From positions 434,001-498,000 of the forward strand of contig JAIXMN010000019.1 in NCBI GenBank assembly GCA_025716815.1: a stretch of DNA of 64,000 nt. The letters are read 5' to 3'. The notes under the pieces were generated by a model that saw only the letters and a program-made list of their open reading frames with translations, searched no databases and was not told where the DNA came from. Each line of letters starts with the position of its first letter. Positions within the stretch are counted from its first letter, which is position 1. The stretch is from Dichotomocladium elegans (Eukaryota > Mucoromycota > Mucoromycetes > Mucorales > Lichtheimiaceae). Both the position numbers and the translations under genes were made by a program. Shown one piece after another: positions 46,501 to 55,623 of this stretch.

Positions 46501-48358
46501 TCAAACTCTGCATGACCACATGTCAATTGTTCGTGACCGTGTGTTCCGGGCATGCAGCTCGAGCAAGCAGCATACAGTACCCACCTTCCCCTTCGAGGTC
46601 AAGACACTGTCAGCGGATAAAGAAGGCCAGGGAGTCGAGGCGTTGGATGGTGCCAATGAGTTCAATGCCCAAGCATTCCAAACGCAGGAGACTCAGCAGC
46701 AAGCCCAGACGGCCATGTATGAGGCATATAAGCCTAATCAGGCACCAGCTGCAGTGGCTGCTCTCCCTGCACAGCAACCTGCTAATGTTTACGCGCCAGT
46801 AACTACAGCACCGACAAATTATCCGGCCAATAATCCGCAATACAGCCCATTCGGTCAGACAGGCTACAACCCTCAGCAGCCTCAGCAGCAACCCGCTTAT
46901 GATAATTACGGTCCTTATGGTGCTCAGTACACTAACCCCTATGAGGCGAGCCAGCCTGCGATTCCAGGCCCTCCCCAGGGCGGCGCTGCCCCACCTCCTC
47001 CGCCACCTAAGGGGCGTGGCACCGGTTCTCCTGTCAGCGCAAGTCCCGTTGTGTCTCATAAACCCACCGGTGCCTGGAATGATCCTCCTGTAGTAACCAA
47101 TACTCACTTGGCCAAGAATGCTGCTCCCGCAGCACCTCTTAGACGGGTCACATCTCCTTTCCCCAATGCACCTGCACCATCTACCTTTGTACCTCCACCT
47201 CCCACCCATCAACAGCAACAACAGCAGTCTTACATGCAGCAGCACAATCCCGCCATGGCTCCTCCTTTCGGCGGCCAGGCTGCCGCGCCCCCACCCCCAC
47301 CGCCCATGAACGCTGTTCCGCCTACGCCACTCGCACGTCAGCCCAACCAACCACAGCAGCATGGCTACTATCCACCCAGCCCACAGGTGCGTCAAACACC
47401 TACGCCTCCGCTTCCGACGGGCGGTATGGGCCCTCCACCTCCGCAAGGCCCTATGGGCGGTCCTGCACTTCAACAACAGCCGATGGCCTACCCTCAACAA
47501 ATACCTCTCCAGCCACCTCAGCAACAGCAACAGCAGCAACAGCAGCAACAACAACAGCATCAACCAGGACGACCATCTCCCTATGCACCTCCCCATGGTG
47601 CTGGTGGCCTTGTTCCAGGACCCTATGCTCCTGTTCGCAACCCTGTTGGACTACCTACCCAGCAGCAGCCATCGCCCCGAACAGCAGCAGCAGCAGCAGC
47701 ACCGCCACAGGGCCCTCCACCCGCAGCCGGTGTGTCCCCAGGAACGCCCTCACCACCTACTAACCATGCAACACCCCCTGCTCCTGAGAAAAAGCGGTTC
47801 CGTAAGTCCCAAAAACTTGAAGATGCAGACACATACCGAAATTAAATCAATGCCATTGCACCATATAGCGAAAGAGGATAGAAGCCATATTCCTCCTGCC
47901 CACAGGCCCATATTTAATGTCCTTGCAGCAACCCTTCAGCAAGTTAAACAACGATCAACCGTAAGCTGATCATGCGATTGTGATGTTGGCAATATACATC
48001 TGGTTATAGCTGGCTTTATTTTTTTAATTGACTAGCCTCAACAAAAACGGATGGCAGACGATGCCGAGCGACGGTTGAATTCGCTTTTCGAACATCTGAA
48101 TAACTCTGAAATATCCGAAGGTGTCATTCAAATGCTGTTGGCACTGATCCAAGGTAAGAATATATGGCTACCGTGAGGCAAGCAATTTGGTATGACACGG
48201 GGATTGAATACATTTTCTGCAATACAGCACTTGAAAAGCGCGATTATGATACTGCGCAGCGAATCCAGGTGGATCTGGTGACGACGCGGTACGAGGAATG
48301 TGGTTCATGGCTTGTTGGCCTGAAGTACCTGATTACGGGAGCTAAACAAACAGCTTAA
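43549..48358 (+). CDS. SEC31: COPII coat outer-shell protein Sec31
   Basis: The large outer COPII subunit that, with Sec13, cages ER-to-Golgi vesicles. Exons from MAKKLNEIQRTAKFAWSP carry the N-terminal WD40 propeller: GVIAGGMESGELELWDP, GPIRGLDFNPFQPNLLVSAG, TVVWDLRNHKEVLTL, HRGISSIAWHPD, IITLWDLRLGQ and LLMSCGKDCRTLCWNP. The long exon (from about 44920) continues with the Sec13-binding blade (LKHPPKWLRRPVGASFSF), the alpha-solenoid (KAILLADIESAVELCIS, WTSVVVLLCAYAEMGEF) and a Pro/Gln-rich linker with a long Gln run near 47518-47560. A splice after KKRF (GTAAGT to CATATAG) opens SHIPPAHRPIFNVLAATLQQ, and two more exons give the C-terminal domain (MADDAERRLNSLFEHLNNSE, CGSWLVGLKYLITGAK). Without these last splices the frame stops early at 47845. 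Confidence 0.95.
47518..47560 (+). repeat. CAG/CAA tract encoding poly-Gln in SEC31
   Basis: Mixed CAG/CAA codons encode an uninterrupted run of about 13 Gln inside the Pro-rich linker of Sec31. A short GCA run encoding Ala follows at about 47684-47702. Confidence 0.8.
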
Positions 48359-49805
48359 TTTCTCTCTCAAATAAACTTGTTTCTCTCTTCTGTCTTGACG
48401 CACAATGTTACTGTGTTGAATAGCGTGCAAGATATCTGGCGCGCACAAGGTGCTAAGGGGTGAGGGCCTGAGATATAGGTACAGTATTGGTTTATGTTTA
48501 ATATGATATCTTCGACATGATTTTTAAATTACATTTCATTCGCGACAACTACGTCCTAAATTATGATGCTACATTTCATAGAACTGATAGAGTCCAGGCA
48601 CTAGTACGTCTTGCTTTCTCCGCACTTGAACCCCCTGGCGCTCTGACCTACCCAATCGTGCCTTCTCCTTTGCAAGGGCACCGCTATTTAGGACGACACG
48701 ACAGTTGCATTGACTTATGTACCAACGTTATAGTGAGTTCAGTTTTGACTTGGAACGGAACTTCTCCAAGCACAGTTCCTCCTGGCACCTGGTGTTGACG
48801 CTGTCAACATGTGCACCAAAAAGAAAACGTAGTAGAAGACAAGGCATGAAGATCGGTACCTATAATCGCTGGGTATGGTGATCGGCAATATATTTTAATG
48901 CAGGCGCGACTTTGACACCGAGAACAAAGGTGAGGAAGTAAGGTTCTTTGATGTGGAAAAAGTAAGAGCCATTAGGTATACATTTCGATTAAAATTTGGT
49001 TGGCAGTTAGAAGGACCATCTAAAGAAGTTTAGCAACTATGGTCCTCATCCAAAAATAAACATTTCTTTAGTTAGACATCACTATACATTGATTGAAAAG
49101 CTACTTACACTGAACAGATATCATAATAAAAATGCGACGCTGCAGGCATAATAACAATCTGTCAGGTAAGATCATCGGCTTCAAAAGATTTATTTTTCCT
49201 AAAAATGAACTAATAGGTGCCAATGCACCGCAGACGTTTTGGATTCGTAAGGGGTCAGTTTCCTACAGTACACTTTACACTCGACTGATTCTTCAGCGGA
49301 TCATGCTTTCGAATGATAACGGAAATGGATCAAATCCTTTATTTCAAGTTACTATGCTAAGGCGTCGTACCACTGGATGCTCGGAAAATCATACTATCTC
49401 ATTGTTGCTTAATAGGAATTGTCCTACAGAGGCTTAGGACACAAGCGGCTGGCGTGGGGAAGGGGAGCTGGCCGTACGCCGCCCAATAGGCATACAGAGA
49501 TTCACATTGACTGTGTCCGCAGGGTCTCTCGCGTGGCACTCACTAAAAGGAGGAGCAGGTCGTTGACAGTCATCTTTATCATCAAGCATTCAGATATCGG
49601 TTTGGAAAGCTATGCGAAGATCAAAATTCCTTCCATTCTCATCAGAGTAATACAGGAAATTCCTCAGATATGAAAGATATTTTTTTAGGACTGTACATAC
49701 ATACATATATATATATATACTGTTGGAAATGGAAGATAGGAATGAAATGGTGAGAAGCAGAGTGACAAGGATATGTACTTAGCATGAAGAAGAGCAGAAA
49801 AACTT
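48359..49805. other. 1.4-kb spacer between SEC31 and glutamine synthetase genes
   Basis: No gene assigned between two convergent 3' ends. Plus-strand ORFs at 48517-48798, 49132-49437 and 49419-49673 (84-101 codons) have no recognisable motifs. An AT dinucleotide run (49701-49720) lies just past the glutamine synthetase stop. Confidence 0.35.
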
Positions 49806-50964
49806 CTAAACATCGGGCAGGAAGGTTGTCTCTGTAATGATGGCTGTGACACGATAGGGGTCAATATTTGAGGCTGGACGTCTGTCTTCAAGATATCCTT
49901 TGCCGTCCTTGCCAACATGGCGTGGGATGCGGATGGAGGCACCGCGGTTTGCTACTCCATAGTTGAAGGTGCCGATATGGCCAGTTTCATGACGGCCGGT
50001 TAGGCGCTGGTCATTGTCTTCACCGTAAACAGCAATATGCTCGTTGTGGCGAAGACTCATTTTCTTGATAGCCTTCTCGATCTCTGCGAGGCCACCTTCC
50101 TCACGCATAGCAAGTGTTGAGAAGTTGGTGTGGCAGCCGGCGCCATTCCAATCGCCCTTGATGGGTTTAGGATGAATGGTAACTTCGATGCCAAAGTCTT
50201 CCGCAACACGCTCAAGTAGATACCGTGCGGCCCATAAATGGTCTCCTGCATCTATGCCTTCGCATGGACCGACCTGGAACTCGAATTGACCGGGCGCGAC
50301 TTCTGCATTCACACCCGAGATGGTGATCCCGGCATAAAGACAAGCACGGTAATGGGCCTCCACGATATCACGCCCAAAGATCTTACCGGCGCCTATACCG
50401 CAGTAGTATTTACCCTTATACAAAAGTGACAATGTCAATATCTCATTTTGTGACCCCTCGGGTTGTTCGGTATGCTTTCTTCTGTGAGAGTTTGCGGTAT
50501 ACCTGAGCTTCCGGGAACCCGTGCTTAGGCCACCCATAGGGTTTCTCCGTCTCGGGGTTTATAAGCATATATTCTTGTTCGATGCCAAACCAAGGGTGTT
50601 GATGAGCATGTGTATCCATGATCTTCTTGCAGGCATGGCGGTAATTGGTCTTGTGGGGCGTGCCGTCTGGATTGAAGGTCTCACAAATGACGAACTTATT
50701 CTCTCCACCACGGAAGGGATCCGCAAACATGGCCACAGGTTGAATGAGGATATCTGAATCATGGCCTTCGGCCTGGCCGGTGGACGAGCCATCGTAATTC
50801 CACTCAGGAAGATCGGCAGCCGATTTGGGAATCTTTGTCACGGTCTTTGTCTTGCTGCGCAGTTGGTTAAAACCGTCTATCCAGACATACTCGACCTGAA
50901 TGGAACCCTGTTGGTCAAGAGACATGTATTTTGATAGAATGGGGGCATTGGATAGAACAGACAT
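49806..50964 (-). CDS. GLN1: Glutamine synthetase (eukaryotic type)
   Basis: The cytosolic enzyme joining ammonium to glutamate. The start [18 protein letters not shown] is followed by the beta-grasp region ([19 protein letters not shown]) and the signature [20 protein letters not shown]. The metal/glutamate site is [11 protein letters not shown]. After one intron (donor after FPEAQ) the second exon starts [17 protein letters not shown] and contains the active-site block [59 protein letters not shown] and [19 protein letters not shown] follow. It ends with [10 protein letters not shown]. The fungal consensus PQGPYYCGVG reads [10 protein letters not shown], a mild change. Start choice follows the family; a methionine 11 codons upstream is in the likely leader. 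A TATA-like element and a GATA-site cluster lie upstream. Confidence 0.97.
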
Positions 50965-51035
50965 GATATAGAACGAAGAGATGCGCCTTGAAAGCAAAAA
51001 AAAAACCTCGTTGTCAAATAAAACCGCAAGTCTCC

Positions 51036-51043
51036 TTTAAATA
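51036..51043 (-). promoter_or_regulatory. TATA-like element of glutamine synthetase gene
   Basis: The minus strand reads TATTTAAA about 75 bases upstream of the glutamine synthetase start codon, a plausible core promoter element. Confidence 0.4.
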
Positions 51044-51299
51044 CAATTGTTGATGACATGCCCGCCTTCCACGCATTCATTGTCGCCCACAAAATCCAAC
51101 GCCCCCCTCTCATTTTCCTGGAATATGATCCTGCCTTTCGCCTATTTTCTCTATTTGGACGACGCAGTTCCAGATTGGCGTTCTTATTTGTAAAACAGGG
51201 TGTTTCATATCTGAGCTTTTTTGCTCTTCTGTCTCCTGAGAGATTTTTGCTTTTGCTTGGTGAGGGCAGCCTGGCACTTTTCCCGCATTCGGCAAGACA

Positions 51300-51403
51300 G
51301 ATAAGCACCATTCAGGTGACCCGGTCGTACTGTACTTTATTATACAGGGCCGCCTTATCGTTATCTCTGCATAAGCGTGACCACCTGCCTGCAATATCTT
51401 ATC
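51300..51403 (-). promoter_or_regulatory. Cluster of GATA sites upstream of glutamine synthetase
   Basis: Five GATA cores lie within about 100 bases: GATAAG at 51300-51305 on the plus strand, and TATC (GATA on the gene strand) at 51356-51359, 51362-51365, 51395-51398 and 51400-51403. They are about 340-440 bases upstream of the start codon. Fungal nitrogen regulators of the AreA/NIT2 GATA family control glutamine synthetase genes through such clusters. Binding here is inferred. Confidence 0.45.
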
Positions 51404-52684
51404 TAAAGTATACTTTTTTCGCTGCCAAACCAAAAGGAGGGCAGTCGCTATATACTTCCCTTCTGGCTCTTAACGCACCGTGCTCTAAAAGATTGGATCC
51501 TGCTGTTGTGTCTCCTACCTATGTAGAAACGGTAAAGCCGGATTCTGGAAATATCCGGATATCGCATTTTTTTAGGGAAACAACAACTTCATATCATAAT
51601 AGATAAATAAGACCGCGTATCGTGGGGATCAACACAGTCGCCACATGACAACTTACATTACATTGCTATCCTGGTAAATCACTCAATGAACTGATCCGTT
51701 GAGTGCACGTACTTAATCTATCGAAGGCGGATACCTTCTTTTTTTTTTTGTTTATGCTAGGAGCTCCAGGAGGGTTGTTTAGGAGTATATCACAGAATAT
51801 GTGATTTCGTATGTAGCAATTGCACTGACTATGAGCGTTACGTAGTTTTGACATCGCTGTCAATATGGACTGTGTAACTGCGCTTTTATTCTGTTTCTCG
51901 CCCATACATATATCCTTGTCGATGACCTCTGAAGGTATTCGAAAAATGCACAGAATTTCCTAAAGAGCCCACGCCAATTCGTTGCACCAAAAGAACTTGG
52001 CGAATTCATCACTTTGAAAAAGATACGTTCAGATTGTTTTCTATCAATCCTTTTCTTATTTGTATATACACGCATTCAACAGTTCTGGAAATGAGCAATC
52101 GATTTCTTTGCGAAGGTGGGCAAGTGCATGTCGGATACCCAGTGTAGTCCATCTTGCAACGGTAACTCTGAGTTTGTTGCTACGCATAGTTTATAAAGGA
52201 AAGCGATGCAAAGTGGGAAGGGGTTGGAGGAGGGGGTTGAGGTGGGAGAAGAAAATCAAAGCACCGTTACACACAAGTACACTGACCACGACAGGAACAG
52301 AATTATTTAATCTGGGTGTATAAGAAGGTTTTTGAGTGCATTTGTTGCAGCATAAGCAGCTAGGAATGCATTCAGTGCACACCAATGGGGCACTCCAGTC
52401 GCACGATGTTACCTTGCATAAGAAAAAAGAAGGGTTTCCTCACCCCCGGGAGATTCATAGCTACCTCGGCTACGGCCGCGTGGGGACGGGGAAGAAAAAA
52501 AAAAGTGAGACAGTGGTCGAATGCAATACGTGGCTTTGCGTAAGCGGATGTTAGGTACTGCCGTGATTGGCCATGGGGCCCGGATTATTGGGGGATCAGT
52601 GGTGGTTTGTGGGGGGATGTGGGAAAAGAAGAGGATGAAATACATAATGCAAAGTTTCGATATGTTGTGTGTGGGCTATCATTT
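51404..52684. other. Rest of the divergent region between GLN1 and the DUF202 gene
   Basis: No supported gene. A plus-strand ORF of 182 codons (51058-51606) crosses the GATA cluster and has no recognisable domain; it is rich in Leu, Ser and Phe and is judged a chance frame in promoter DNA. The remaining ORFs are short and featureless. Confidence 0.35.
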
Positions 52685-53200
52685 ATGGAGAAACCTGATA
52701 CCTCGCCATTTGCTCTTTGCAATAATGAGCACTGCTGCTCCAAATTCAACTTCATTGACGTTGCCACTGTCCATACCAAGGTCACTGGTCCCGACCCAAG
52801 AGATCATTTCGCTAACGAGCGTAATCTACTGACATGGGTTCGCATCGGAATGATCCTCGCGCTTATAGGTAAAGTAAAAGCACTCTGTTACTCTAGAGCT
52901 AACAACTCAGTTGCCTACGAAGGATTCATGACACTTTTGGATATACGCAAATACTTCGCGCCTGCCAATTCGCTCCCGTGGACAGACGAGGTTGGGTCGT
53001 CTTTACAAGTAAAAGTGGTGTCATTCATATTTATTGGACTCGGCCTCGCCTGTTTATGTCTATCCCCCATCCTGTACGTGAGAAATATGCAGCGGATCGT
53101 CCATCGTCAGTTATCGGTCGGGCAGAGCTGGGCAGGGTATACACTCGTCCTCTTCATTATGCTATTTGTCCTTTTCGTCATGGTTGCTGCTATCGCCTAG
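52685..53200 (+). CDS. DUF202-domain membrane protein (start uncertain)
   Basis: A small protein with three hydrophobic helices and the DUF202 signature DPRDHFANERNLLTWVRIGM followed by ILALIG. The second exon gives FMTLLDIRKYFAPANSL, then helices VVSFIFIGLGLACLCLSPIL and YTLVLFIMLFVLFVMVAAIA at the C-terminus. The intron starting GTAAAG after LALI is best closed at the later AG, giving ALIGFMTLLDI; reading straight through is also open. The start is the first ATG of the frame (52685). A competing ATG at 52725 in another frame opens a Ser/Thr-rich N-terminus typical of fungal members but needs a splice I could not place. DUF202 is also found in Vtc1-like vacuolar proteins. No function is assigned. 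Confidence 0.7.
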   Translation: MEKPDTSPFALCNNEHCCSKFNFIDVATVHTKVTGPDPRDHFANERNLLTWVRIGMILALIGKVKALCYSRANNSVAYEGFMTLLDIRKYFAPANSLPWTDEVGSSLQVKVVSFIFIGLGLACLCLSPILYVRNMQRIVHRQLSVGQSWAGYTLVLFIMLFVLFVMVAAIA

Positions 53201-53977
53201 CTTATCGTACATGCCCCAGAACGTCTTCTTCAACTTGCTGTCACCCTCCTTCTCAAGAGCCTTGATCTTCTGCAGCTCCTTTAGCACGACCGGGTCTATG
53301 TGTCCTTATTATTTATTCTGATTCATCCTAAAATAAAGCCGATACCTTCTTACCGCCTGGGTTCTCTTGCAACGCTTCATTGAGATATTTGGAAGCCTGG
53401 TCAATGTTGCCCAGGTGGATATACGCTTGGCCCATACGGAATTTTGCCTTTGAATTTGTCGAATCAAGCTTATGTGCCTATCGAATATAAACCAAGATAA
53501 ACTCGTTATATGTGCACTGTGTTTTCTCTCAGAAAAAACCTTACATCGGTCGCAGTCTCAAGCACTCGTTGCCATTTTTCCTTCCTTGCATGAACCGCTT
53601 GTTACAAGCAAGAAGCACATAAATAACCATGTCTTCCAGTTACTGCAGGTTGCTCTCAATTCTTCCAACGCTCACCTGCCATATTGTTGTAGACCATTAC
53701 GAGTTGCTTCGATATCTGGCTGTTCAAGGTCTCACCCACGCGCGATACTCCCAGTGAGCGCAAGTGAAGGACGGCATGGTAGTAATTCGAGAGAGCTGAA
53801 AAGGTTCAAGGAAATTATCAGGGCATTAGGTTCGGTCCAATTCAGAAAAAAAAAAAGAAACCAATGCGGTATCGAGGAGTTGTGTGCATTACCTCCATTA
53901 AGATCGCCATTGCGAAAGGCGTCGTTTCCTTTTTCGCGAAATTCAATACCTTTGGCTAGTTTCTCTGCAGTCGACAT
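53162..53977 (-). CDS. TTC9-like tetratricopeptide repeat protein
   Basis: A small all-helical TPR protein in five short exons. The N-terminus MSTAEKLAKGIEFREKGNDA continues FRNGDLNG and joins to ALSNYYHAVLHLRSLGVSRV. Then come SKQLVMVYNNMA, CHARKEKWQRVLETATD, AHKLDSTNSKAKFRMGQAYI with HLGNIDQASKYLNEALQENP, and the tail PVVLKELQKIKALEKEGD with KTFWGMYDKLGDSSNHDEK. Three TPR units with the usual Gly/Ala/Pro pattern are visible. Organisation resembles TTC9/FKBP-like TPR domains, which bind chaperones, but no partner can be inferred. The stop codon (53162-53164) lies inside the 3' end of the convergent DUF202 gene, so the two coding regions overlap by 39 bases. It is divergent from VPS22. Confidence 0.75.
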
Positions 53978-54356
53978 TTCAGTTAGAAACGAAAAGAACA
54001 ATTGCCGTAACTCGCACTACCTGTATTTTTAAAGCTCTTTTCGGGACTATTCCGGGCTGTGCTGCCAATTGTAGAAATAATCAGCGCAGCAGACGAACCG
54101 TTCGGTTCTTGGGTACATCTTCATATATCCATGTGTGTGTTCACACGAACACACACTCTCACACCCCACGCAGACACACATCGATACGGTACTCTTTCGG
54201 TTTCTTCTAGGGGTGGAAAAGTTTATATAGTGTGAAATCTTCCAATTGCTGAGTCTTATTTTGTATTGCATTATCGGAGGGCCTTATTCTTCGCCTCCCC
54301 TACGCTTCTTATCCTGTAACAGGATAATAGAAAAGAAAAGCAACAAGCAATCCATT

Positions 54357-55533
54357 ATGCGCCGCCACGTGGGTGTATCCTATTTTCAAAAGCGCGACGA
54401 GATCGGTGTAAGTAAAATGTTTGTATAATCGCCAAACTATCTAATCCTTGCCATTTCCGCCCAGAACAATTTCCGACAAGTTGGTGATGGTCTTGCTGCG
54501 CAAGAGCTGGAGCAGGCAAGTGTCGCATGAGCTCAAAAATAGCGAGGAGATGATGGGCGAAAACCCAAACACAAAGTGGTCTCGAAACACACATTGACAT
54601 GGACTTGATTGTCTCCGCTGTATACAATCCAGCTACAGACGCAAATAGAGAGCTTCCAGGTCAATCTCAAGGACTTTGCCCGGAAACACGCCAACGACAT
54701 TCGAAAGGACCCGACCTTTCGAGCGCACTTTCAACGCATGTGCGCCAATATTGGTGTTGATCCACTAGCATGTAATAACAACTGCAATAAGAACAACAAA
54801 AAAAGCAATGAATCCGCGAGGGTGCTGATAATGAACATCCCTTTGCTAGCAAACAAGGGTTTTTGGGCCAACCTCTTGGGTGTTGGTGATTTCTATTATG
54901 AATTGGGCATCCAGATCATCGAAAATTGCATGGCCACGCGCTCACGGGACGGTGGTTTGACCGAAATGGACGAGTTACGAAGGAGACTTGAAGCGAGTCG
55001 ATCCGATGGCCGAGGCAATAAGCAGATGGATATTTCAGAGCAAGTCTATCGTCACAATGTCAACCTAAAAGCTTACTCATCCCTTCAACTTTTTAGAGAT
55101 GATATTGCACGTGCGATCCGAACCCTCAAACCACTCAGCGGCGGTTTTGAGGTTATTCAGATTGGGAATCGCAAAATGGTACGTTCGGTACCAAAGGAAC
55201 TCGACAAAGACCAGTCTGCATTACTGTTACTTGCGCAGGTTAGGAAAGAATGAGCTGAGCCAGGTAGTGTTCTCTCACCTCAAATCTCATCACAGAAAGC
55301 GGGCTATGTAAGTGCATCCATGATCAACACAGACTTGAAATGGAGCATCGAACGCACCAAGAATGCCCTGGTACTTTTACTTTTTTTAACGTAAAAAACC
55401 ATCAACCGAGAACTTAAAAACTTTTCATTTGTAGGAACGGCTGTTACAAGACGGATTATGTTGGATCGATAACCAGAGCGATGAGGACACGTATTGGATA
55501 CCCAGCTATTTTCACTTAGATAGAAATAAATAA
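54357..55533 (+). CDS. VPS22: ESCRT-II subunit VPS22/SNF8 (EAP30)
   Basis: The core ESCRT-II protein used in endosomal sorting of ubiquitinated membrane cargo. Exon 1 starts [17 protein letters not shown], close to the family's RRR-G-V/L N-terminus. The long exon gives the N-terminal coil ([20 protein letters not shown]), [11 protein letters not shown] and [20 protein letters not shown]. The first winged helix follows ([20 protein letters not shown]), then [18 protein letters not shown]. Final exons carry [20 protein letters not shown] and [17 protein letters not shown]. Between GVDPLA and NKGFW the genomic frame stays open for 78 bases bounded by GTAATA and TTTGCTAG. Splicing it out restores the contiguous family sequence, so it is read as a stop-free intron. 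The 3' end lies only 90 bases from the eIF3c stop. Confidence 0.92.
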
Positions 55534-55623
55534 TAGCTATAGGACGGCACAAGCATGGTGTATATTATCTAACAAAACTCAATCATTCCTTTTTTTATAT
55601 ATATCGATGCAATTTACTTTCAT

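Noticed and set aside
46610..47596. 328-codon minus-strand ORF opposite SEC31
   Set aside because: It is the antisense shadow of Pro/Gln-rich coding repeats: poly-Leu from poly-Gln codons and many Arg and Trp.
47820..47845. Early stop of the SEC31 frame, as if the protein were truncated
   Set aside because: A GTAAGT donor just upstream splices to SHIPPAHRPIFNVL and two further exons that supply the conserved C-terminal domain.
51058..51606. 182-codon ORF upstream of glutamine synthetase
   Set aside because: It has no domain, is Leu/Ser/Phe-rich, and overlaps the probable promoter with TATA-like and GATA elements.
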